A stretch of 64,000 nucleotides of DNA. It comes from Cyclobacteriaceae bacterium (GTDB lineage Bacteria > Bacteroidota > Bacteroidia > Cytophagales > Cyclobacteriaceae). The DNA lies in assembly GCA_016787725.1 (NCBI GenBank), contig JAEUTZ010000006.1, positions 1 through 64,000 of the forward strand. Direction: 5' to 3'. Below, piece after piece: positions 1 to 6,185 of this stretch. The position numbers and the translations under genes were made by a program. Numbering within the stretch: the first letter of the stretch is position 1; each line of letters begins with the position of its first letter. The notes beneath the pieces were generated by a model that was not told where the DNA came from, searched no databases, and saw nothing but the letters and a program-made list of their open reading frames with translations.

Positions 1-325
1 TCATTAACGCAATTCGATGCAAACAAATCTATAGGATGTTCTCCGTGGTTAAGCGAGGTACACCATTCATTAAAACAGTTCAAGGGTGAACCTCAAAAAT
101 TTACGACTTTGGCGCTTGGATTCTTCTTAGAATTCCACGTGACCGAACGTTGTTTGAAAACTAAACTACAAATTTACACGTCACCCCGCAATGGCACATG
201 CATTTTGTTATGCACTGTGCCGCTGTCAACCGTCACTAAGCAGCACGGATGCCAAAGTTTTGGATGTGGGTTGAAGTCGCGCGGCTTTGGCATTGGTGCT
301 GCGATTCGAAGCCTGTGATTTCCGG
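1..325. other. Gene-poor left edge of the cassette array
   Basis: No gene can be supported here. The plus strand is open in one frame from base 1 to 318, but it has no start in the window, no recognisable domain and runs straight through repeat-like sequence, so it is probably chance. A short inverted repeat (240-257 with 285-302, two mismatches) lies just downstream of the minus-strand gene ending at 326 and could act as a transcription terminator. The segment 207-223 is the inverse core of an attC-like site, described separately; its other half is not resolved and may lie at or beyond base 1. Confidence 0.5.
207..223 (-). repeat. Inverse core of attC-like site at the end of cassette 1
   Basis: On the minus strand this segment reads GCGGCACAGTGCATAAC. 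It is the imperfect complement (15 of 17) of the cassette start at 1648-1632, GTTATGCACAATGCCGC. A second stem arm and the outer core could not be located confidently between bases 1 and 206, so the full attC is not delimited. Confidence 0.55.
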
Positions 326-760
326 TCAGATATACAGAATCTTACTATTCTTATCAGTTGTAGAATTTTCTTTTTTTTTCTCCACAACAAGAAATTGTCC
401 CATGTGGTCCTTGAGAAGAAATTTCAGATTATCGATATTTTTAAAACTGAGAAGAGGGTCTGATTCAAGAACTGAATTCATTTTTTGTACAAAGGAGTCC
501 GCCAGGTCTTTGTCACAATAGTCAACAACTCTCCATCCTTCTTCTATAACTGTCGTTTCGTTAGTCCTCAAGGAGTTCAAGTCATAGTGATACTCTAAAC
601 TTACTTTTGTCATAGCAGTTAAATTTGTCAAAGATACCAATTCTTTTACTAGGATTCTAAAAAGCCCATTTACTAAGGCGTGCCATGTAAACAAAACGGC
701 AACGATGGACAAAATAATTTCCGAAACATTTATTAATCTGTATTTGATTTCAAAATTCAT
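326..760 (-). CDS. Hypothetical protein with one N-terminal membrane segment
   Basis: 144 residues; no family recognised. A single hydrophobic segment (about residues 13-35) suggests an inner-membrane anchor, followed by a mostly charged soluble part with many Lys, Asp and Glu. It is the second gene of cassette 1, starting 4 bases after the stop of the lipoprotein gene upstream (765-1463), so the two are probably co-transcribed and may act together. The low GC and lack of relatives I can name are typical of integron cassette genes. The ATG is the only sensible start. Confidence 0.55.
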   Translation of the reverse strand: MNFEIKYRLINVSEIILSIVAVLFTWHALVNGLFRILVKELVSLTNLTAMTKVSLEYHYDLNSLRTNETTVIEEGWRVVDYCDKDLADSFVQKMNSVLESDPLLSFKNIDNLKFLLKDHMGQFLVVEKKKENSTTDKNSKILYI

Positions 761-764
761 TACT

Positions 765-1463
765 TCAGTTCTGCTCTATAAATTTTCTCACTAGGTAATC
801 ATTTCTCTCTTTACTATATTTTATTGTTTCAGAGTCTTTGTAATCTTTATAGTAGCAAAGCCAAACGAGTCGTTTATTAAGAAGAACTACGTTCATTATT
901 GTCACCTTAAATATTTCCTTGCCATTAATATTGACTCTTTGTAATGTCACCACAGTACTTACATTATCATTGATGAAATAGTCCTCAATCTCAATAAGTT
1001 TATCAAATCTTACATCTACACTCTTTATTTCATTTTCTAGGTTATTCTTAATTTTTTCCCATTGTTCTTTCGTTATTCTATTGGTATTAGTCCCAATCAA
1101 ATTTTTAATTTCAGAGTTGTTTGCATCGTGGTCAGCAAGTCTTTTGTTTCCGAATAGAATGTAATAGTCATCGAAGAAGGTCTCACTCGAATCATTAATT
1201 TGATTGTATACCTTATCAATTAAATATACGGCTAAAACGGTATTTCTGCCATTATATCCTACAGCTTCGTCAACTCTGTCTTTAATTCTTGAATCTAAGT
1301 AGCACTCAGTATAGTTATTCATTGTCGGCAAACAAATTTCTTTATCTCCGAAGAGTACTGTTTTCTCACATTTCTTGATAACCGGTTCATCTGATGCTTG
1401 CTTGTTGTTATTATTTGAGTTAGCACAAGATGTGATTATAACTAGAAAGATTAATTTTTTCAT
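765..1463 (-). CDS. Predicted lipoprotein of unknown function
   Basis: 232 residues. The N-terminus is a type II signal peptide: two lysines, a short hydrophobic stretch and the lipobox ITSC, with Cys13 as the lipidated residue, followed by an Asn-rich linker. The mature part is charged and has no domain I recognise. It is the first gene of cassette 1, about 185 bases from the cassette start at 1648, and lies directly upstream of the small membrane protein gene at 326-760. The cell-envelope location is inferred from the lipobox only. Confidence 0.6.
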   Translation of the reverse strand: MKKLIFLVIITSCANSNNNNKQASDEPVIKKCEKTVLFGDKEICLPTMNNYTECYLDSRIKDRVDEAVGYNGRNTVLAVYLIDKVYNQINDSSETFFDDYYILFGNKRLADHDANNSEIKNLIGTNTNRITKEQWEKIKNNLENEIKSVDVRFDKLIEIEDYFINDNVSTVVTLQRVNINGKEIFKVTIMNVVLLNKRLVWLCYYKDYKDSETIKYSKERNDYLVRKFIEQN

Positions 1464-1641
1464 TTAAATACTATTTTATTCATAATTCGAATTTATTTTA
1501 ATAGGTCATATTATTTTTAAAAATTATCAATTAAAAATCAGGACTCATTATGGCTCTTTTGCTTGCTTTGGTGTCGCGGGAGAAAGCGCGGCAAGCAAAA
1601 GTGCCAATGTTCGAAGCACCTAATCTGTCCCGCGGCATTGT

Positions 1642-1840
1642 GCATAACGAACAGGGCTTTGTGCAGGCAGGGCATTGTTGATTGTCCAGCCTGGAACTGA
1701 AGCCCAATAAAGAAATAGAAGTACAAGATAACAACTAAAAGCCCAACAGAATTCCGTCCAGCCCGAACCAAAGTACAGCGATGCAAACAGCCGAAGTTTG
1801 AACGTCAAGCCCTGCTTGCACAAAACCCCATGTTGTAGGC
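1642..1840 (-). repeat. attC-like recombination site between cassettes 2 and 1
   Basis: On the minus strand the site opens with GCCTACAAC (1840-1832) and closes with GTTATGC (1648-1642). Between them, arms 1809-1828 and 1654-1673 pair in 18 of 20 positions, leaving a long loop of about 135 bases. Apart from this site, the 406-base gap between the genes ending at 1870 and starting at 1463 holds nothing I can support. Confidence 0.7.
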
Positions 1841-1869
1841 AGTTTTATTGTGTCCACCGTTTGGGTTTG

Positions 1870-2424
1870 TCAAACTTTGAAAACAACATAAAACATACTT
1901 TCTTCTTCGTCAACAACTGTCCAACCGTCTCGGGTGTGAGCTTTAAACGCTCTTGGATTATCCTTTGCGATTGTCGCAAATAAATATTCGTATTTGCCTT
2001 TCATGTTTTCAACTAATGTATCAAGCATTAACGGTCTAATTCCTGAACCCATAAACTCTGTGTCCACAACTGCTTGTGCTCCTACACAAATATTTGATGA
2101 TTTAGATATTTTGTCTTTTTGTTTTAGCATTGTTACAAAGTCTTCGTGCTTTCCAATTATTCCATCTTTTGAAAAATTATTTAGGAGATAATAGCCGATA
2201 ACTTTATTGTCGAAGTCGGTAACTGTAATTTGCTTTCTATGTATTAATTCAGCAAAAGTTTCTTTTGAAAATGCTGCTCCCACAAATCCGTCTTTTATGT
2301 TTTCACCTAAAACTGATTTTTGCCATTTTTGATTTAGCAACATTAAACTTGGAATGTCATTTTGAGTGGCATTACGAATTGTAACATCAATCGTTGAATT
2401 GTCTTTTAAAGTTATTTTTGTCAT
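1870..2424 (-). CDS. GNAT-family N-acetyltransferase
   Basis: 184 residues from the ATG at 2424. A GTG six bases further upstream (2430), abutting the stop of the preceding gene, is possible. It shows the GNAT pattern: an N-terminal strand and helix with the usual 'R.A...D...L..L' spacing, a central strand pair, and a V-D-x-x-F-x-G-x-G-I region (about residues 130-140) resembling the acetyl-CoA pyrophosphate loop, here reduced compared with the classic RxxGxG/A. The acceptor substrate is unknown. It is the second gene of cassette 2 and sits immediately behind a PLP-dependent enzyme gene, so it may modify the same amino acid or amine. Confidence 0.75.
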   Translation of the reverse strand: MTKITLKDNSTIDVTIRNATQNDIPSLMLLNQKWQKSVLGENIKDGFVGAAFSKETFAELIHRKQITVTDFDNKVIGYYLLNNFSKDGIIGKHEDFVTMLKQKDKISKSSNICVGAQAVVDTEFMGSGIRPLMLDTLVENMKGKYEYLFATIAKDNPRAFKAHTRDGWTVVDEEESMFYVVFKV

Positions 2425-2430
2425 AAACAC

Positions 2431-3306
2431 CTATGATTGAATTAAAGAATTGAATTTTTCAGGTGAAATATTTTTTCCTGTAATCACTGCTATTTTCTTG
2501 GTTTCATCTTTTCTTGTTTTAAGTGCTGCTGCCAAAGATATTGCTCCACCAGGTTCTGTTATCAAATTGAATTGTTCATAAATCAATCTTGTTGCATTGG
2601 CAATTTCATTTTCCTCTAATGTTTCAATGGTGTTCGTAAATTTTAATAGTTCTAAGTTTGAATTTGGTATTCTATCAATTGAAAGACTGTCGGCAATACT
2701 TGTAGATGAACTATTATGTTCTTTAAGCCCGTTTAGCCTTTGATAAATTTGGGGTTCAACTCCAATTACCTTGTTATTTGAATTGAAAGACTTTACGAAC
2801 TTGGAATTGGCAAATAAAAGTGAACCGCTGCCGATCGGAAAATAGATTGTCAATACACCTTCAAAATCATCAATTATTTCTTTTGCTATTTCGCTGTAGC
2901 CTTCAAGTAAATATTCATTGTCAAACAATGGAACAAACGTAAAATCTTTTTCACTTGCAATCAACTTAGCATATTCAGTTGCTTGGTCTAAGTTGTAATT
3001 GTCAATTAGTAAAACTGTTGCTCCGTAACTTTCAATTAATGCTTTCTTGTAGTTGCTTAATTTGTGACTACTTATTATTATTGCCTGTATGCCCAATTCT
3101 TTTGCAATTGCTGCTACTGCAATTCCGTGATTACCTGTTGTAAAAGTTACAAGTCCATTTGTTTTGTCGGTATGTTGCAGGAAATTAATTACACCTCGTG
3201 CTTTAAAAGAATTGCCAAATTGATTACACTCCAACTTTATAAAAATGTCGGGTCTGTCTAAATTGTCAAAAGTTTTATATGGTGTCCTTTTTATTAGGTG
3301 GAACAT
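2431..3306 (-). CDS. PLP-dependent enzyme, threonine dehydratase/serine racemase-like (fold type II)
   Basis: 291 residues. It has the fold-type II features: a Schiff-base lysine in NSFKARG (about residue 34), an asparagine loop TTGNHG (about residues 56-61) and a glycine-rich phosphate-binding loop written PIGSGSL instead of the usual GGGGL. The C-terminal PLP-nitrogen contact is TGKN rather than SGGN. This suits an amino-acid ammonia-lyase, racemase or related beta-eliminating enzyme, but the altered loops make the substrate uncertain. It lacks the C-terminal regulatory ACT domain of biosynthetic IlvA. The start lies only about 25 bases inside the cassette boundary, so transcription probably comes from upstream. 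Confidence 0.8.
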   Translation of the reverse strand: MFHLIKRTPYKTFDNLDRPDIFIKLECNQFGNSFKARGVINFLQHTDKTNGLVTFTTGNHGIAVAAIAKELGIQAIIISSHKLSNYKKALIESYGATVLLIDNYNLDQATEYAKLIASEKDFTFVPLFDNEYLLEGYSEIAKEIIDDFEGVLTIYFPIGSGSLLFANSKFVKSFNSNNKVIGVEPQIYQRLNGLKEHNSSSTSIADSLSIDRIPNSNLELLKFTNTIETLEENEIANATRLIYEQFNLITEPGGAISLAAALKTRKDETKKIAVITGKNISPEKFNSLIQS

Positions 3307-3322
3307 GGTCTGTTGGAAAATT

Positions 3323-3458
3323 GCCTACAACGTTTGTGTTTCTGCAGTGGTGCCTTTCCGAAGCCGTATCCTGTCCCACGAAACGATAGCGTTGAACGAA
3401 GATAAAACTTAAAGCCAACTCGTCACGGCACCATTGCAGAAACATTTTGTTGGCGAGC
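3323..3458 (-). repeat. attC-like recombination site between cassettes 3 and 2
   Basis: On the minus strand it begins with GCTCGCCAAC (3458-3449) and ends with GTTGTAGGC (3331-3323). The stem arms 3427-3444 and 3337-3354 match in 17 of 18 positions, with a loop of about 72 bases. This is the clearest hairpin of the array. The R-box sequences deviate from the textbook GTTRRRY/RYYYAAC. Confidence 0.75.
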
Positions 3459-3465
3459 GTACATT

Positions 3466-4266
3466 TCACTCAATCTTAATTGCTTGTCTGACCACTTTGA
3501 ATGCAATTGGTGTCATGGCAATGGTAATAAGAAGTCCCTTTACAATCTCGCTGTTATAGTCTGGGGAGTCCGCTTTGAGCAACCAAATTTCATTTTTAAT
3601 TAAGTATGCCAAAATAAATCCAAGATTCATTATCGCTGTCACAAGTCCTGGATAAAATATGTTTTTAGTCTTCCAATAGATTTGGTTTAAGAATAGACTA
3701 AAGATTGTCCCGCCCAAAATGTCACCGAACCAAAAGCCATAAAACAATGAAGTTACTATGCTTGATTTCTTAAATCCTATTTGCTTTGTCAGTCCGTTTA
3801 AAATGAAACCCTGAAATATAAATGTCACAAGTATTGGGTACAAAACGTGGTTTATAACATTAACCCAATTTGATGCTGAGGATACGTAAAGGTTGTGGTC
3901 AATAAATGAACTTACTACAGTACTGTTAAAGAGTTTAGCCTTTAAGATGTTAATTAGTATAAATGTCCCAGTACTGAAAATAGAGAGTCCAAGTCCCAAT
4001 AAAATATTGCTCTTAAAATCGTCAAACTTATTTAAGTTGTCGGCCAATTCTTTTTGATTCTCTTCTTTGTTTACGACATAAAAAGTCACAGCTGTCCCCA
4101 TTAGTAGGGTTATGTATAAAATATACTTATGAGGTATTGCGTTCTCCCATATGTCCGGATTTGCATATGAGTAAAATAGTGAATAAGCTAAATACTCAGC
4201 TGTCAACAAAGAGGCGCCAATTAGAAGTCCTCTCTTTGAAAATGTCGATGAATACTCAATTGTCAT
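3466..4266 (-). CDS. CPBP-like multi-pass membrane protein with degenerate active site
   Basis: 266 residues from the ATG at 4266. A longer reading frame up to 4332 would run through the cassette boundary and is disfavoured. It has about seven to eight membrane segments. The segment layout ('FQGFILNGL', then 'YGFWFGD', then 'GLVTAIMNL') resembles the three motifs of CPBP/Abi proteins (EExxxR, FxxxH, HxxxN). The first Glu pair, the Arg and both His residues are missing; only the final Asn fits. If it belongs to the family it is probably not a protease. Such proteins are often bacteriocin-immunity or prenyl-CAAX-like. It is the only gene in cassette 3, starting 18 bases after the cassette core. 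Confidence 0.6.
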   Translation of the reverse strand: MTIEYSSTFSKRGLLIGASLLTAEYLAYSLFYSYANPDIWENAIPHKYILYITLLMGTAVTFYVVNKEENQKELADNLNKFDDFKSNILLGLGLSIFSTGTFILINILKAKLFNSTVVSSFIDHNLYVSSASNWVNVINHVLYPILVTFIFQGFILNGLTKQIGFKKSSIVTSLFYGFWFGDILGGTIFSLFLNQIYWKTKNIFYPGLVTAIMNLGFILAYLIKNEIWLLKADSPDYNSEIVKGLLITIAMTPIAFKVVRQAIKIE

Positions 4267-4289
4267 AAATGTATGCTCGCCAACTAGTG

Positions 4290-4310
4290 AATATAGGCAT
4301 TTCCTATATT
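4290..4310. repeat. Short palindrome beside the array's right boundary
   Basis: Arms AATATAGG (4290-4297) and CCTATATT (4303-4310) are perfectly complementary around a five-base loop. The palindrome sits 5 bases outside the first cassette core at 4284. It may belong to the array's attachment site or a regulator site; the function is unknown. Confidence 0.4.
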
Positions 4311-4400
4311 TCCTTATTCCATACTTAACCACTTTTCAACAATTCTCAGTTGCCTGGATCCGATTAACTGCTATCCTACCAAACCAAAAAACCGCATAAA

Positions 4401-4431
4401 AAAACCCCCGCAGTCTGACCGCAGGGGTTTT
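4401..4431. terminator. Rho-independent terminator hairpin
   Basis: A stem of CCCC(C)GC with GC(A)GGGG around TCTGAC is flanked by A and T runs, so it could work in both directions. It lies just downstream of the minus-strand gene ending at 4450 and isolates it from the cassette array. Confidence 0.75.
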
Positions 4432-4449
4432 AATCATGGGTGGTTCGCA

Positions 4450-5169
4450 TCACACTTCGGGTTTCGTGAAACGAATCTTCTGCATGAGCTGGTGTTCCTG
4501 GCTTTGAAACCCAAACACACTGCGCACGTAGGTCTTCACCGCAAGGGCCGTACTCACCAGGTTGTCCGGAGCCACGTAATAAACGTTATTGCGTTTACTG
4601 CGCGCTTCGTCCAGCCGGGTTTCGGCTTCCTGTACCGCCTTGTTGAGCGCAAACAACTCCAACAAGGTTGCGTGTAAACCGGGAAGCGAAAGGTGCGGCT
4701 CGTTCGGCTGGTACCGGCTCTCGGACGCGACTGTTTTTACCAGCCGGTCAAAGTACTCGGCCGTCACCGAATAAGCCCGGCTATACGAAGGTCGTTCGTC
4801 TTGCTTTTCAGCCTCCGGTGTGTCGGGAGTTTCCACCGGTGGTTTTGAAATGCGGGCGCCCCAAATTCTGCGCTTGCTGTTCAGCGCATCCTTGAGCAGT
4901 AACGGGTTGGCACCGCAGGCCTTGAGCAGGCCATACACGTTGCTGCTGAGTTTACGGATGTGCCGGAAGCCAAGCTCGCGGGCATTGGTAGCGTTGTCGT
5001 ACGCCTGTTGTGCCGCTTTCACTTCTTCCCAGATTTGTTGGGCGATGTTCAACTTGGCGGACATCGCATACACCTGGAGGTTTTGTTGTCCGGGGTTATA
5101 GGATCCTCCTAACCCGGTGCAGATCCGAATGACCTTGTCAAAGGACTGCAGGTTTTGCACGTGGCTCAT
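4450..5169 (-). CDS. Hypothetical protein, helical, possible cassette-flank gene
   Basis: 239 residues, not recognised. There is no signal peptide or membrane segment. The sequence is mostly predicted helical, with an Ala/Gln-rich N-terminal third, a Pro- and Glu-rich linker around residues 108-125 and a second helical part, which suggests a cytoplasmic scaffold or structural protein. Base composition is GC-rich like the chromosome and unlike the neighbouring cassettes, so it is probably not part of the array. It is followed by a good terminator at 4401-4431 and preceded by a long non-coding, repeat-bearing stretch. Confidence 0.6.
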   Translation of the reverse strand: MSHVQNLQSFDKVIRICTGLGGSYNPGQQNLQVYAMSAKLNIAQQIWEEVKAAQQAYDNATNARELGFRHIRKLSSNVYGLLKACGANPLLLKDALNSKRRIWGARISKPPVETPDTPEAEKQDERPSYSRAYSVTAEYFDRLVKTVASESRYQPNEPHLSLPGLHATLLELFALNKAVQEAETRLDEARSKRNNVYYVAPDNLVSTALAVKTYVRSVFGFQSQEHQLMQKIRFTKPEV

Positions 5170-5417
5170 AACATTTTTTTTGTTATGGTTATTGAACGCA
5201 ACACCCCGCGGACTTCGTTGTTGTTTTTTAATTTTTTTTTGAAACTATATAGTTGCGATTACACGCAACCCAAAAAGCATTGGCACGTTTGAGCGCTTTT
5301 TTTCATGAGAAAAGTTATTCGAACTGAAAATTTAATTCCGCTCTAATAAGTTGACACACGAGTTGTCCGTACAGAGAGAAGTACCGGTCAACTTCGCAAG
5401 GGTATCAGGCAGTTTGT
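5170..5417. other. Non-coding stretch upstream of the 4450-5169 gene
   Basis: AT-rich with several poly-T runs. It contains a small perfect hairpin, GTTGCG/CGCAAC (about 5252-5269), next to the palindrome CTATATAG, possibly in the promoter region of the minus-strand gene. No reading frame looks real. Confidence 0.45.
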
Positions 5418-5763
5418 AATCGTACCGGTGCCGGTACGTTCCCAACCGATGTGTTCCTGTAATCGTACCGGTGCAGGTATGTTCCCGACCGATGCGTCTC
5501 TGTAATGGTACCGGTGCAGTTTGTTCCCGACCGATGCGTTCGTGTAATGAACCGGTGCAGGTAAGCTCCCGTCCGATGCGCTCCTGTAATGGACCGGTGC
5601 AAGTATGTTCCCGACCGATGCGCTCGTGTAATGGTACCGGTGCAGTTAGTTCCCGTCCGATGCGCTCCTGTAACGGACCGGTGCATGTAAGTTCCCGTCC
5701 GATGCACTCCTGTAATGGTACCGGTCAACTTAGTTATGGTACCGGTGCATTATGTTCCCGACC
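5418..5763. repeat. Tandem array of about eight 42-43 bp units
   Basis: Each unit reads roughly GGTACCGGTGCAG, then a variable 3-5 bases, GTTCCCG(A/T)CCGATGCG and CTCCTGTAAT. Every unit starts with the self-complementary (GGT)ACCGGT. Because most units are 42 bases the array stays open in several frames, but the translations are pure repeats without initiation signals. There are no unique spacers, so it is not CRISPR. Confidence 0.85.
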
Positions 5764-6030
5764 AGGAGCTGGTTACTAGTTGCTGGTTGCTAGTTCCTGG
5801 TTTCTAGTTCCTGGTTGCCAGTAACCAGAGACCAGTAACCAGAGACCAGTAACCAGAGACCAGTAACCAGAGACCAGTAACCAGAGACCAGTAACCAGAG
5901 ACCAGTAACCAGTGACCAGTAACCAGCAGCCAGTGACCAGTAACCAGCAGCCAGTGACCAGCAGCCAGTGACCAGCAGCCAGTGACCAGCAGCCAGTGAC
6001 CAGCAGCCAGTGACCAGCAGCCAGTGACCA
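5764..6030. repeat. 14-bp minisatellite that reverses orientation
   Basis: From 5818 to 6030 about fifteen 14-base units follow one another, first CCAGTAACCAGAGA and then, gradually, CCAGCAGCCAGTGA. From about 5768 to 5815 the same 14-base period appears as the opposite strand (CTGGTTACTAGTTG and variants). The switch point is a near-palindrome, CTGGTTGCCAGTAACCAG (5811-5828), so the block could extrude as a hairpin. Confidence 0.85.
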
Positions 6031-6125
6031 AATCATAAATCGTAAATCCCAAATCCCAAATCCCAAATCCCCAATCACAAATCCCCACGTCTTATGTCTA
6101 GCGTCTTATGTCTTACGTCTAAAAA
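6031..6125. repeat. Short 7-10 bp direct repeats (AAATCCC and GTCTTATGTCT types)
   Basis: 6031-6082 consists of AAATCCCA-type repeats with drift at both ends. 6089-6120 has four copies of a 9-10 base motif, CGTCTTATGT/CTTACGTCT. Both directly follow the 14-bp array. The remaining bases up to 6185 form the likely promoter region of the peptidase gene. Confidence 0.7.
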
Positions 6126-6185
6126 TATCAGTTTGTTCCTTCCCTCACATTTAATACTTTACCACAATTTTCTAATCCTAACCCT

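Larger units (their letters stand above)
207..4284 (-). mobile_element. Integron-like gene cassette array (three cassettes, five genes)
   Basis: Reading the minus strand, three units can be delimited: 4284-3449, 3331-1832 and 1648-207. Each starts with GTT and ends with a segment complementary to its own start. The matching pairs are 4267-4284 with 3449-3466 (17 of 18 bases), 3317-3331 with 1832-1846 (14 of 15) and 1632-1648 with 207-223 (15 of 17). In integrons this is the signature of a cassette, because the inverse core at the cassette end pairs with the TTRRRY at its own beginning. Long hairpins (attC-like) separate the units. All genes run in the same direction and the region is visibly AT-richer than the flank. 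No integrase gene is present, so within the window it resembles a cluster of attC sites lacking an integrase. Confidence 0.75.

Noticed and set aside
1-318. Open frame on the plus strand from the window edge
   Set aside because: No start, no domain, opposite to the cassette genes, and it crosses the attC core and a hairpin.
4450-5169. Integron integrase beside the array
   Set aside because: The protein has no tyrosine recombinase motifs (no R...HxxR...Y layout).
5418-6030. CRISPR array
   Set aside because: The repeats are contiguous with no unique spacers, and there are no cas genes nearby.
5405-6088. Several ORFs of about 100 codons
   Set aside because: They exist only because the 42-bp array is in multiples of three and the 14-bp array avoids stop codons; they translate as simple repeats on both strands.
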